Notes: a model not told the origin generated them from the letters alone. A DNA stretch of 64,000 nt from Sanguibacter suarezii NBRC 16159 (GCF_001552735.1 NZ_BCRT01000022.1:1-64000), one strand, 5' to 3'. Positions 1-8,128 are shown, numbered from the stretch's first letter. A program made the numbers and translations.

Positions 1-1
1 C

Positions 2-340
2 CTCCCCGACCGCTACGACTACCCCCGAGGTACCATCGCTCTGCCGCCCGCGGGTGTTGGCATGCTCAGTCTCAACCCGACCCTCATCGACCAAGGGAAA
101 CTCTCCGAGTGGGACGTCGCCCTGAGCATCGCCACTCCCACGGTGTGCCCGGCATACTACGGAGAAGAGCCTCCGCTCAAACTTCTCGACACGCAGCGCG
201 ACGTTGCGACGTGGGTTGTCGATCGCCTCTCCGGAACGGGCGGCTCGGCACCCAACGAGATCGAGGCCGCACAGGCCGCATACGCAGCGCTGCAGGACTG
301 CGATGCGAGCACCATTCCGGCCTGGGGTTATGGCCAATGA
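2..340 (+). CDS. Unknown protein, 5' end outside window
   Basis: The frame is open from the first bases of the window, so the N-terminus is missing; 112 residues are visible. The first internal ATG is at 62, but the open frame upstream argues that this is not the true start. The visible part has no membrane segment and ends in WGYGQ. It contains two cysteines (VCPAYYG and LQDCDA) that could pair if the protein is exported. I do not recognise the family. Its stop overlaps the start of the next gene (ATGA), so the two are probably co-translated. It belongs to the accessory block that ends near 3,255. Confidence 0.5.
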   Translation, partial: LPDRYDYPRGTIALPPAGVGMLSLNPTLIDQGKLSEWDVALSIATPTVCPAYYGEEPPLKLLDTQRDVATWVVDRLSGTGGSAPNEIEAAQAAYAALQDCDASTIPAWGYGQ

Positions 341-891
341 AGCCAGCGCTCAAGGCGCACCGATGGGACACCTGCCTCGCCCTGGCACTGGTGATCGGCG
401 CAGTCGGGTACCTGAACCAGGCCGCATTCGTGCCAGTCCCGTTCCTCCAAGACATGGTTCCGGTCCGTCTCCTCATTGCTATCGTCGCAGTCGTCAGTGC
501 CATCACCCCGCTCTACCCGGCATTCATGAGCCTCGCGCCCTCACTCGTCCGCGAGGCGCGAAATCAACGGCTGCGACCAGTGGGTACCGTCGCGCTCGCC
601 ATGGTCGGCTACGCCCCCTGCGCAGTGGGGGTCAGGGCAGCCGCACCAGACACGCTCTTCTTCCTAGCCCTGCTGGCTGCCGCGCTCGTGTCGGTCGCTC
701 TGGCGGGATACCTCGCGTGGGCAATCGTCCTCGCGCTCGGTTTCACCGCACTGATGGTGGACTCCGCCCCGGGGGCCCCCTTAACGCGCCTGCTTGAGAG
801 CTGTACCGGGCTGGGGCTGGCAGGTGCCACGATGGGCGCGACGATGGTTGTCGCGCACTTCGGGACACGGCAATGGCGAAATCTTGCCTAG
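337..891 (+). CDS. Small multi-pass membrane protein, unknown function
   Basis: 184 residues from an ATG that overlaps the previous stop codon (ATGA at 337-340). The frame stays open upstream to 109, but the coupled start is preferred because the upstream part reads as an antiparallel shadow rich in Arg and His. After a short basic N-terminus (MKPALKAHRW) there are about five hydrophobic segments and few charged residues, consistent with an integral membrane protein. No transporter or enzyme motif is recognised. It ends on a TAG that forms a shared CTAG with the stop of the convergent gene. Together with the preceding ORF it could be a two-gene unit of the mobile block. Function unknown. Confidence 0.5.
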   Translation: MKPALKAHRWDTCLALALVIGAVGYLNQAAFVPVPFLQDMVPVRLLIAIVAVVSAITPLYPAFMSLAPSLVREARNQRLRPVGTVALAMVGYAPCAVGVRAAAPDTLFFLALLAAALVSVALAGYLAWAIVLALGFTALMVDSAPGAPLTRLLESCTGLGLAGATMGATMVVAHFGTRQWRNLA

Positions 892-901
892 CGTTGCAAG
901 A
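882..901. terminator. Small hairpin spanning both convergent stop codons
   Basis: TCTTGC (882-887) pairs with GCAAGA (896-901) around a CTAG (888-891). Each of the two convergent genes uses that CTAG as its stop. The stem is only 6 bp without a U tract, so function as a bidirectional terminator is weakly supported. Confidence 0.3.
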
Positions 902-1433
902 CATCCTGGTAGTAAGGCGTGTCCTGGAGGAACGTCACTGCGACGAGCAGACCCGCCAAGAGGATGCCTGAAGGAACCACGATGCCGCTCAGCATCCGCC
1001 AGCCGCGGTGAGGGATGCGCTGTAGCCCTTGCTCTGCAAGACCGTAGAGCAGGAGCGCGGCTAGCGCGCATGCACTTGCGGCGACGTACTTCGTAGTGTG
1101 TCTGGCCCCGCCATCGGGCACTAAGCCTTGGGCCACCAGCGCCCCCACGACGATCGACAGGAGCGCGAGCACGCTGTATAGCCGAGCCTTCAACCACCGC
1201 CGGGTTGTGTTCCCGAGGCCTTCAAGTGCGTCTAGTTCGCTGTCGAGCATGCGCTCGACCTTCTCTCGACGTGACAGGTCGTTGGTATCGAGCTCGTTGC
1301 GGATCTCGAGAAGCTCCTTAACTGCTCGGCGTCGCCGTACGGTCCCGAAGGCGTATCCAGTGGTGATGACGACGACGGTGGCGCCGATGCAGGCGATGAG
1401 CAGCTCGGTCACGGTATGTCCCTGGGTTGGCAT
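888..1433 (-). CDS. Membrane protein with cytoplasmic coiled segment, unknown function
   Basis: 181 residues starting MPTQGHTVTELL at the ATG at 1433. A longer open frame to 1544 exists, but that extension runs into the palindromic recombination site and looks non-coding. A first hydrophobic segment (about residues 8-28) is followed by a charged, probably helical stretch of about 50 residues rich in Glu, Leu and Arg (VKELLEIRNELD...). Three further hydrophobic segments lie in the C-terminal half. The arrangement is one membrane helix, a cytosolic coiled region, then a membrane bundle. No family was recognised. It is convergent with the preceding membrane protein, sharing a CTAG stop. Confidence 0.5.
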   Translation of the reverse strand: MPTQGHTVTELLIACIGATVVVITTGYAFGTVRRRRAVKELLEIRNELDTNDLSRREKVERMLDSELDALEGLGNTTRRWLKARLYSVLALLSIVVGALVAQGLVPDGGARHTTKYVAASACALAALLLYGLAEQGLQRIPHRGWRMLSGIVVPSGILLAGLLVAVTFLQDTPYYQDVLQR

Positions 1434-1523
1434 GACAGCGGGTGACCGCTCGTGCCGTGATAGTAGAAGCCGCCACTGACGTTGCTCGCTCCCGAGGTCG
1501 ACTGCTGCGGCCCGAGGTGGCCC

Positions 1524-1563
1524 ATGAGACGCCTCGAAACCCATGGGTTGCGAGACGTCTCAT
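1524..1563. other. 40-bp near-perfect palindrome, probable recombinase crossover site
   Basis: The 40 bp are a dyad with only two mismatched base pairs, centred between 1543 and 1544 on the core AACCCATGGGTT. The outer arms read ATGAGACG and CGTCTCAT. The central dinucleotide is AT, which fits the 2-bp staggered cleavage of small serine recombinases. It lies 117 bp before the ATG of the recombinase gene. The half-site GGGTTGCGAGAC (1545-1556) recurs exactly 120 bp downstream at 1665-1676. Assignment as site I of a res-like locus is inference from symmetry and location. Confidence 0.6.
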
Positions 1564-1612
1564 CGATGCCGGCGCCGAGGACATGGAAACGGTGCAGCGC
1601 GGGCGACCCGCG

Positions 1613-1676
1613 TGTCTCGTAGCTATGTCTCGCAAGTGAGCGGTACTTTCAGTGTCATGAACCTGGGTTGCGAGAC
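1613..1676. promoter_or_regulatory. Accessory recombinase half-sites overlapping the gene start
   Basis: TGTCTCG occurs at 1613-1619 and 1626-1632. GTCTCGCAA (1627-1635) is the inverse of TTGCGAGAC (1668-1676), giving a 50-bp dyad. All match arms of the 40-bp palindrome upstream. The last half-site overlaps a possible TTG start (1668) and sits next to the ATG at 1680, so the recombinase probably represses its own gene when bound. The arrangement resembles accessory sites II/III of Tn3-type res loci, which is inference. Confidence 0.5.
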
Positions 1677-1679
1677 ACC

Positions 1680-2273
1680 ATGACGGCCAGCGGGAAACTC
1701 ATCGGGTACGCGCGAGTCTCGACTCGTCATCAGAGCACCGACCGCCAGGTGGTCGACCTCGCCGCCGCCGGCGTACGCCGCGACGACCTCTACGTCGACC
1801 ACGGCGTCAGCGGAGCTCGCGCACGCCGCCCCGAGTTCGACCGAGCCCTCGACGCACTCCATGCCGGCGACACGCTCGTCATCACGACACTCGACCGTCT
1901 CGGGCGCTCTACATCCAACATGCTCACCCTCGCCGAAGACCTCCACGCTCGAGGAGCAGCCCTGCGGGTGCTCAACCTCGGCGGGGCAAGCATGGACACC
2001 TCCACCGCGACCGGCGCCATGATCTTCACCGTCATGGCCGCCCTCGCCCAGATGGAGCTCGAAATCAAGCGCGAACGCGTCAACGACTCCGTCACCAAGC
2101 GCCGCGCCGCCGGCAAAGACCTCGGCGGCCGCCGACCCCAGTACACCGACAGCCAGATCCGCAACGCCCGGCACCTGATCGCCGCGGGTAAGCCAGCCGC
2201 TCAGGTCGCTCGCGACCTCGGCATGTCCCGCGCCACCCTCTACAGGCGCATCAGCACCCTCACGACGGGCTAG
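1680..2273 (+). CDS. Small serine recombinase (resolvase/invertase family)
   Basis: 197 residues, the usual length of Tn3 resolvases and Hin/Gin invertases. The N-terminal catalytic domain begins GYARVSTRHQSTDRQ with the nucleophilic serine in the RVST motif. It continues through the family motifs LVITTLDRLGRS and MIFTVMAALAQMELE, followed by the long E-helix. A C-terminal helix-turn-helix (AAQVARDLGMSRATLYRR, about residues 170-190) would bind the repeats upstream. The ATG at 1680 is chosen. A TTG at 1668 (adding MRDT) is possible but overlaps a half-site, and neither start has a clear ribosome-binding site. It probably resolves or inverts DNA of the accessory block. No transposase is visible in the window. 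Confidence 0.9.
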   Translation: MTASGKLIGYARVSTRHQSTDRQVVDLAAAGVRRDDLYVDHGVSGARARRPEFDRALDALHAGDTLVITTLDRLGRSTSNMLTLAEDLHARGAALRVLNLGGASMDTSTATGAMIFTVMAALAQMELEIKRERVNDSVTKRRAAGKDLGGRRPQYTDSQIRNARHLIAAGKPAAQVARDLGMSRATLYRRISTLTTG

Positions 2274-2443
2274 GACCCTCAGCGCCACTCGCGTGACCCG
2301 GGACGGCCCGTCCGACCGTGTTATGCGGGGCAGAGGCCCGGCCGGCGATCCGACTCGAGAGATCAGATTCGGTGCGTTGCAGCCATCTGACAAGCGGCAA
2401 GCCCTCGACCATGAGCTCCCACAGACCCCAGCAAAGGTGACCG

Positions 2444-3274
2444 TCAGGTGACGGCGAACTCATTCCACGTGTCCCTGAGTCGCGATAACGCAGCGGCGCG
2501 CATGCGCGCAAGCGTTGGGCGTGTCACGCCCATGGCGCTGGCGATCTCCGCAGGATCCATTTCCTCAAAGAAGTGGAGAGTCAAGACCTGACGATCCCGC
2601 TCGCTTAGTTGCTCCATCGCGGCCCGCAGGAGGTGGAGGCTATCGTCGGGGCCGGCTGCGTCGGCGCTGGTTCGACGTTCCTCGACGATCTCTTCCAGGG
2701 TCGTCTCGGCAACAGCGGCGCCGAGCGCGGTCCGAGCGAGGGCAAGGAAGTCGTTGAAGTTCATCTGTCCGTACCGATGCGCGCTTCGACGACCGAACTC
2801 GTTCACGAGCGCCCGCAGTGGCTCACCGTCCTTGGCGAACCAGTCGTCCTTCTGATCGTTCGTCACCAGCAGGAACGGTGTCGGGGTGCGCGCCGCATGG
2901 TCGAGGAGCTCGGACCACAGCAAATAGTCACCAGCCTGCAGGAGTGGCGTGTACTTGTCCGCGACGTCTCTCCAGCCGGGGGGTATCTGGTTCGGGGCGC
3001 GCCACGTAGCGAAATCCTCTACCCGCTGCCGCACCAAGAGGGGATCCGGATCCTTCGCGGCACCCGCATTCAGGAGGGCGTCGATCCGACGCAGGACCGG
3101 ATCGTCATCCCCGGGCACGATCGCGGCGTCGGCAGCCACGAGTGCGTCAAAGGCGGAGCTGAACCGCTCCAAGGTCTCGTCGAGAAGACCGGACACCTCG
3201 TGGCGTGACTCCTGCCAGCGTCGGCTCGCGCCAAACGCTTCCTTGGCATCACTCGACATCACGATCATCTCCAA
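2444..3274 (-). CDS. Truncated PIN-like protein with C-terminal sigma-region-4-like HTH
   Basis: The frame encodes up to 276 residues. Its middle carries a block typical of the C-terminal half of PIN-like (PIN_8/DUF4935) proteins: GDYLLWSELLDHA followed by PFLLVTNDQKDDWF. The last about 50 residues (LSERDRQVLTLHFF ... ASAMGVTRPTLARM) look like a sigma-70 region 4 or LuxR-type helix-turn-helix. The N-terminal PIN part with the first catalytic aspartate (DTNVLL-type motif) is absent. The only start codons (3274, 3259) lie at or beyond the point where GH51 sequence begins on the other strand (about 3255). The gene is therefore probably 5'-truncated at the island junction and lacks an active nuclease centre. 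The domain reading is by motif, not by search. Confidence 0.55.
   Translation of the reverse strand: MEMIVMSSDAKEAFGASRRWQESRHEVSGLLDETLERFSSAFDALVAADAAIVPGDDDPVLRRIDALLNAGAAKDPDPLLVRQRVEDFATWRAPNQIPPGWRDVADKYTPLLQAGDYLLWSELLDHAARTPTPFLLVTNDQKDDWFAKDGEPLRALVNEFGRRSAHRYGQMNFNDFLALARTALGAAVAETTLEEIVEERRTSADAAGPDDSLHLLRAAMEQLSERDRQVLTLHFFEEMDPAEIASAMGVTRPTLARMRAAALSRLRDTWNEFAVT
3245..3265. other. Island/chromosome breakpoint
   Basis: Recognisable GH51 sequence on the + strand begins at about 3255. The PIN-like frame on the - strand runs out of family-like sequence at about 3259. Both genes lack their 5' parts exactly here, as expected for the end of an inserted or recombined segment. I see no obvious inverted repeat or target duplication at the point itself. 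The other end lies outside the window. Confidence 0.6.
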
Positions 3275-4826
3275 CTCGGGGCAGACCTCCGCGGGCGCCT
3301 GGTTCGACGAGCTGTGGGACTTCGCCCGTGACGAGGACGCCGACCTCGTCGACGAGCACTACTACAACTCGCCCGAATGGTTCTTCGCCAACGCCAACCG
3401 CTACGACTCCTACGACCGCTCCGGACCGCACGTCTTCATCGGGGAGTACGCCTCCAAGGGCAACACCTTCTACAACGCCCTCGCCGAGGCAGCCTTCATG
3501 ACCGGGATCGAGCGCAACGCCGACGTCGTCGACCTCGCGTCCTACGCCCCGCTCCTGGCGAACAAGGACTACGTCCAGTGGGCACCGGACGCGATCTGGT
3601 TCGACAACGCGACCGCCTACGGCTCGGTGAACTACTACGTGCAGACGATGTTCGCCCAGAACGTCGGGGACACGGTGGTGCCCTCCACCGTGACGCAGCC
3701 CGTCACGGCCGGGGAGGACCTGTCCGGCGGGATCTTCCTGTCTACCTGGCTCACCGCGGCCGCCTACGACAACGTACGGGTGACCTCCAACGAGACCGGT
3801 GAGGTGCTCTTCGAAGACGACTTCTCCGACGGCGCAGCCGGCTGGGCACCGACGTCAGGCACCTGGGCGGTCGTGGACGGTGAGTACCGCCAGACGAGCA
3901 CGACCGTGGAGGACGCGCGCAGCACCCCCAGAGTCGACGCCAGCGGCTGGGGCAGCTACACGCTCGAGCTCGACGCCCGCAAGCTGGCAGGCACGGAGGG
4001 GTTCCTCGTCGGCTACGGCGCCCAGGACCCCAGCACCTACACGTGGTGGAACCTCGGCGGGTGGGCCAACACCCGGTCTGCCATCCAGCAGACGGCCTCG
4101 GGTGCGTCGGTCGAGCTCGCTGGCAGTGCGACGACGATCGCCACAGGGCAGCAGCACTCGGTCAAGGTCGTCGTGGCGGGGCGGACCCAGAAGCTCTACC
4201 TGGACGACGTGCTGGTGACCGAGCATGCCGACACGACCGTCCAGCAGGACCTCTACCAGGTCGTCACCCGTGACGACGCGACGGGGGATCTCGTGCTCAA
4301 GGTGGTCAACTCCACGGAGGCGGCGATCACGGCGCCGGTCAGGATCACCGGGGACGTGACGATCGACGCAGAGGCGACCGTCACCGAGATGACCGGGGAC
4401 CGCGCCGCGCAGAACACGATGGCCGCACCCCGCCGGATCGTCCCGGTGGAACGCCAGATCACCGGGATGGGCAGCTCGTTCAGCTACGAGTTCCCGGAGA
4501 GCTCCATCACCTTCCTGCGGTTGGGGACCGACCTGCCGACCGTCGTTCCGCCCGTCGTGGAGGTGCCGACCGACCCGGTGCCGCCCGTCCTGGAACCAGT
4601 ACCGACCGACCCCGTCCCCAGCGACCCGGTGACGGGTGGGGCTCCGGCTGCCCCGTCGCCAGCTCCGGCGCCCTCCGGCGCAGCGGACACCCAGGGGGAC
4701 GCAGGCGCGGGCGGCACGCCGAAGCCGCTCGCGATGACTGGCTCGGAGGTGGCTCTGTTGGCGCTGCTCGCGGCGGCCATGGTGGCTGGCGGCTCGGTCC
4801 TGGTCCGGCTTCGGGCACGGAGCTGA
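3255..4826 (+). pseudogene. 5'-truncated secreted GH51 alpha-L-arabinofuranosidase with LAxTG anchor
   Basis: From 3255 the frame reads DITIISNSGQTSAGAWFDEL and then DEHYYNSPEWF and VFIGEYA, the second half of a secreted GH51 catalytic domain. The nucleophile Glu (GEYA, codon at 3444) is kept, but the N-terminal half with the GNE acid/base is gone. A concanavalin-like interdomain follows (about 3,810-4,240), then the GH51 C-terminal beta domain and a Pro/Thr/Val-rich linker. The C-terminal sorting signal is LAMTG, a hydrophobic helix and a basic tail (RLRARS). LAxTG fits class E sortases. The frame is open upstream to 2949 only by chance, across the island. The remaining 523 residues have no start or signal peptide, so this is a remnant. 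Confidence 0.8.
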
Positions 4827-4856
4827 CGGCCCTCGGCCGGGACGGCTGACGGACGG

Positions 4857-4901
4857 CGATGAGCCGGCGGAGCGGGATCACCCCGCGCCGCCGGCTCGTC
4901 G
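4857..4901. terminator. Bidirectional hairpin between GH51 remnant and trkA
   Basis: A 14-bp stem (4857-4870 with 4888-4901, one G-U pair) encloses an inner GCGGG/CCCGC stem. It stands between two convergent genes, so it can end both transcripts. No U tract, as is common in GC-rich actinobacteria. Confidence 0.6.
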
Positions 4902-4918
4902 CTGTGCGTGATGGCCGG

Positions 4919-5620
4919 CTACGGCCTCGCCGCGAAGCGTTCCAGCAGGTCCGAGTGCCCGGAGACGACCAGCAGGTCGTTGGAGGAGATGCGGGTGTCC
5001 GGCTCGGCGTAGACGAACTCCTGCCCGGGGGACTTCACCCCGATGATGGTCACGCCGTAGCGCTCGCGGACCTTCGACTGGGCGACAGTGAAGCCCTGGG
5101 TCTCCTTCGGCGGACGCATCTTGACGATGGTGAAGCCGTCCTCGACCTCGATGTAGTCGAGCAGCTTCCCGGAGACCAGGTGCGCGACCCGGTTCCCGGC
5201 GTCGGCCTCGGGGAAGACGACGTGGTGAGCGCCGATCCGCTGCAGGATGCGCCCGTGCTCGGCCGAGATCGCCTTGGCCCAGATCTGCGGGGTGCCCAGG
5301 TCCACGAGGTTGCCGGTGATGAGCACGCTCGCCTCGAGAGAGGTGCCCACCCCCACGACCGCGACGGTGAAGTCCCGCGCGCCGAGCTGGTCGAGGGCCT
5401 CGGGGTTGGAGGCGTCCGCCTCCACGATGGGCAGCCGGTCGGAGAAGTGCGCGACCAGGGACGGTGACCGCTCGACGGCGAGCACGTCCTGGCCCAGCCG
5501 GTCCAGGGTCATCGCCATCGCCGAGCCGAACCGGCCCAGCCCGATGACCAGGACGCCGGCGTCGGCCTTGGCGGTCGCCTTCGCGCTCCGGGCGATGCGT
5601 GCCGCTGTGTTGTCAACCAA
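4919..5620 (-). CDS. trkA: Potassium uptake regulatory subunit TrkA/KtrA
   Basis: 233 residues. The RCK_N domain carries the nucleotide-binding GLGRFGSAMA turn about 20 residues from the start. A C-terminal RCK_C (TrkA_C) domain has MRPPKETQGFTVAQSKVRERYGV and DLLVVSGHSDLL. It is the cytosolic ATP/ADP- or NAD-binding gating ring of the TrkH-type channel encoded just upstream. The start is taken as TTG at 5620 because AGGAAAGG lies 8 nt before it and the TTG overlaps the trkH stop (ATTGGTTGA). The next in-frame ATG upstream (5686) would overlap trkH by 74 bp. Translational coupling with trkH is therefore likely. Confidence 0.9.
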   Translation of the reverse strand: MVDNTAARIARSAKATAKADAGVLVIGLGRFGSAMAMTLDRLGQDVLAVERSPSLVAHFSDRLPIVEADASNPEALDQLGARDFTVAVVGVGTSLEASVLITGNLVDLGTPQIWAKAISAEHGRILQRIGAHHVVFPEADAGNRVAHLVSGKLLDYIEVEDGFTIVKMRPPKETQGFTVAQSKVRERYGVTIIGVKSPGQEFVYAEPDTRISSNDLLVVSGHSDLLERFAARP

Positions 5621-6989
5621 TGATGGGCCTTTCCTCAGGCAGCCGGATGACCCGACGGCGGTCGCGCAGCGCGAGGGCTGCTGCAAGTGTCATCGTGCCT
5701 GTGCGGCCGATGAACATCAATGCGATGAGCACGTACTTGCCTGCCTCGGGCAGGTCCGAGGTGATGCCGGTGCTCAGACCCACCGTCGCGAAGGCCGAGA
5801 TGACCTCGAAGAGGACGACGTCCAGGGTCCACCCGGTGATCTCCAGCAGCAGCAGACAGGCCACGAGCACCGCGGTGGCACCGACGAAGACGACGGCCAC
5901 GGCCAGCCGCAGCGTGTCACGCGGGATCCGACGCCCGAACACCTCGACGTCCCGGTCACCGCGGGCCTCGGCGATGATCGCGATCATCATGACCGCGAGC
6001 GTCGTGACCTTGATACCGCCGGCGGTCGAGGCAGACCCACCACCGACGAACATGAGCGCGTCGGTGATCAGCCACGACGCCTCGCGCATCTCGCCGACGT
6101 CGATGGTCGAGAACCCGGCGGACCGCGGCATGACGCCCATGAACAAGCCGTTGAGAAGTTTCTCGCCGGTGGGCATCGCTCCGAGGGTCGCCGCGTTCAT
6201 CCACTCCAGCGCGATGAAGAGGGTCGAGCCGACGACGACGAGCAGGCTCGAGGTGACGACGGTGAGCTTGGCGTGCAGGCTCCACTTGCTGAACTTCTTG
6301 CGGTTGCGGGCCACGTTGAGGATGACCGGGAAGCCGAGCGCGCCGATGAAGGCCCCGACGATGATCGGCAGGAGCAGCAACCAGTCACCGGCGTGCGGGG
6401 CGAGCCCCTCGGCGGTGGGGATGAAACCGGCGTTGTTGAAGACCGAGATCGCGTAGAAGACCCCGTGCCAGACCGCTTCGCCGGTGCTCTCGTTGAGGAC
6501 CAGGAACCGGGGGATGAGCAGGGCCGCGATCGCCACCTCGAGGCTGGTGGAGGCGATGATGACCACCCGCACGAGCGAGCCGACCTCACCGAGGCGGGTC
6601 GTCTTCGTCTCCGAGGCGGTGAGCAGCTTCTGGGTGAGGCCGATGCGCCGGGAGACCGCCATGCCCAGCAGCGAGGCCAGGGTCATGACGCCGAGGCCAC
6701 CGATCTTGATCGCCACGAGGATCACGGCTTGACCGAAGGTGGACCAGTAGGTCCCGGTGGGCACGGTGACCAGACCGGTCACGCACACGGCCGAGGTGGC
6801 GGTGAAGAAGGCATCGACGAAGGGCGCGCGGGTGCCGTCAGCGGTGGCCAACGGGGTTGACAGCAGGCCGGTGAAGACGGCGATGACGGCTGCGAACACG
6901 CTGATGGCCAGGCGTGCCGGCGACTGCCGGGCCATGCGGTCGATCAGCTCGCGGCCCATCCACAGGCGCCCAGAGAGACCCGATGCCAT
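5613..6989 (-). CDS. trkH: Potassium uptake transmembrane subunit TrkH/KtrB
   Basis: 458 residues, the short KtrB-like length. The four pore-loop repeats of the superfamily of K transporters are visible: TSAVCVTGL, VFNNAGF, SASTAGGIKV and SAFATVGLS, each with the selectivity-filter glycine. About eight membrane helices plus pore loops are expected. It conducts K+ inward at the plasma membrane together with TrkA, whose gene overlaps the 3' end. The ATG at 6989 follows an AGGAGAG-type site (CTTGAGGAGAGCGG on the - strand). Divergent from the LacI gene at 7109. Confidence 0.93.
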   Translation of the reverse strand: MASGLSGRLWMGRELIDRMARQSPARLAISVFAAVIAVFTGLLSTPLATADGTRAPFVDAFFTATSAVCVTGLVTVPTGTYWSTFGQAVILVAIKIGGLGVMTLASLLGMAVSRRIGLTQKLLTASETKTTRLGEVGSLVRVVIIASTSLEVAIAALLIPRFLVLNESTGEAVWHGVFYAISVFNNAGFIPTAEGLAPHAGDWLLLLPIIVGAFIGALGFPVILNVARNRKKFSKWSLHAKLTVVTSSLLVVVGSTLFIALEWMNAATLGAMPTGEKLLNGLFMGVMPRSAGFSTIDVGEMREASWLITDALMFVGGGSASTAGGIKVTTLAVMMIAIIAEARGDRDVEVFGRRIPRDTLRLAVAVVFVGATAVLVACLLLLEITGWTLDVVLFEVISAFATVGLSTGITSDLPEAGKYVLIALMFIGRTGTMTLAAALALRDRRRVIRLPEERPIIG

Positions 6990-7108
6990 CCGCTCTCCTC
7001 AAGTCACTCAACCTGTACATCCGAACTCTGCCACGAGTTGCGGGTGAGATACACCGTGGCGGGGGCAAAACGGGCACCTGAGGGCGCTGTTCCCGCTACT
7101 GTCTGAAG

Positions 7109-8128
7109 GTGCCCACGCCCCAGGTTGTCAAGGTTCCCGTCATCGCGGACGTCGCGCGCCTGGCAGGCGTGTCCGTCCCGACCGTCTCGCGCGTGCTCAC
7201 GGGCTCGACCCCGGTGAGCGACGAGAAGCGCGAACGGATCATGGCGGCGATCCGGGAGCTCGGCTACCGACCCAACGCCGCGGCCCGCGCGCTGGTGAGC
7301 GGCCGGCAGTCGATGATCGCGGTCGTCGCCGGCAACACCACCCGCTACGGCTACGCCATGACCATCCAGGGCATCGAAGAGGCCGCCCGGGCCGCGGGGT
7401 ACCTCGTGGTCATCACCGTCGTGGACACCCCTGACGAGACGACCGTCGCCACGACGGTCGACCTGGTGCTCGGCCAGCCGGTCGCCGGGATCGTCGTGCT
7501 CGCCTTCGACGAGGCGGGCATCCTCGCCAAGGGCGCCTTCCCGGCCACGGTGCCGATGGTCTCCGCCGTCGCGGTGGGGGACTCCGCGGCGCGCGAGCCG
7601 CAGGCTTTCCTCGACGACCGTGTGGCCGCCAAGGAGGCGACCGACTACCTGCTGGGCCTGGGGCACGCGACCGTGCACCACGTCTCCGTGCCGCAGGCCG
7701 TGCCCCGCATGGGCCGGACCCTGGGCTGGGAGGACGCGCTGCGCGCGGCCGGCCTGGAGGTCCCCGAGATCATCGCGGCTGACTGGGAGCCGTCCTCCGG
7801 CCGGCAGGTCGGACTGCAGCTCGCTGACCGGCCGGACGTGACCGCGGTGATCTGCGGGAACGACGAGGTGGCGATCGGCGTGATCCGCGGCCTCCACGAG
7901 GCAGGCAAGCGCGTGCCCGACGACGTGAGCGTCGTCGGCTTCGACGACTCCCCGCTCGCAGCGGTCGCCATCCCGGCGCTGACGACCGTGGCCCAGGACT
8001 TCATCGACCTCGGGCACCGGGCGTTCTCCCAGCTCAGCCTCCTGATCACGACGGGCGAGGCGCCGATGTCCTCCTCGTCCGCTCCCCGCCTCGTCGTCCG
8101 CGAGAGCACCGCCGCCCCCCGCGCCTGA
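7109..8128 (+). CDS. LacI-family repressor, probable regulator of the alpha-galactoside operon
   Basis: 339 residues from a GTG start. The N-terminal helix-turn-helix IADVARLAGVSVPTVSRVL and hinge helix RPNAAARALVSG are typical of LacI/GalR repressors. The rest is a periplasmic-binding-like sugar domain ending with VVGFDDSPLAAVAIPALTTV. It precedes, in the same direction, the alpha-galactosidase gene whose promoter carries two LacI-type palindromes. The likely effector is therefore galactose, melibiose or a raffinose-type sugar; this is inferred from context only. Confidence 0.88.
   Translation: MPTPQVVKVPVIADVARLAGVSVPTVSRVLTGSTPVSDEKRERIMAAIRELGYRPNAAARALVSGRQSMIAVVAGNTTRYGYAMTIQGIEEAARAAGYLVVITVVDTPDETTVATTVDLVLGQPVAGIVVLAFDEAGILAKGAFPATVPMVSAVAVGDSAAREPQAFLDDRVAAKEATDYLLGLGHATVHHVSVPQAVPRMGRTLGWEDALRAAGLEVPEIIAADWEPSSGRQVGLQLADRPDVTAVICGNDEVAIGVIRGLHEAGKRVPDDVSVVGFDDSPLAAVAIPALTTVAQDFIDLGHRAFSQLSLLITTGEAPMSSSSAPRLVVRESTAAPRA

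Noticed and set aside
109-336. Longer start for the second gene (frame open from 109)
   Set aside because: The added 76 residues are His/Arg-rich and overlap the preceding frame. The ATGA-coupled start at 337 gives a compact membrane protein.
1434-1544. Longer start (1544) for the minus-strand membrane protein
   Set aside because: The extension reads into the 40-bp palindrome and has no membrane or family features; the ATG at 1433 directly precedes the first helix region.
2949-3254. Upstream in-frame extension of the GH51 remnant
   Set aside because: The residues before 3255 are Ser/Arg-rich and antisense to the PIN-like gene. They show no GH51 similarity or signal peptide, so the frame is open by chance.
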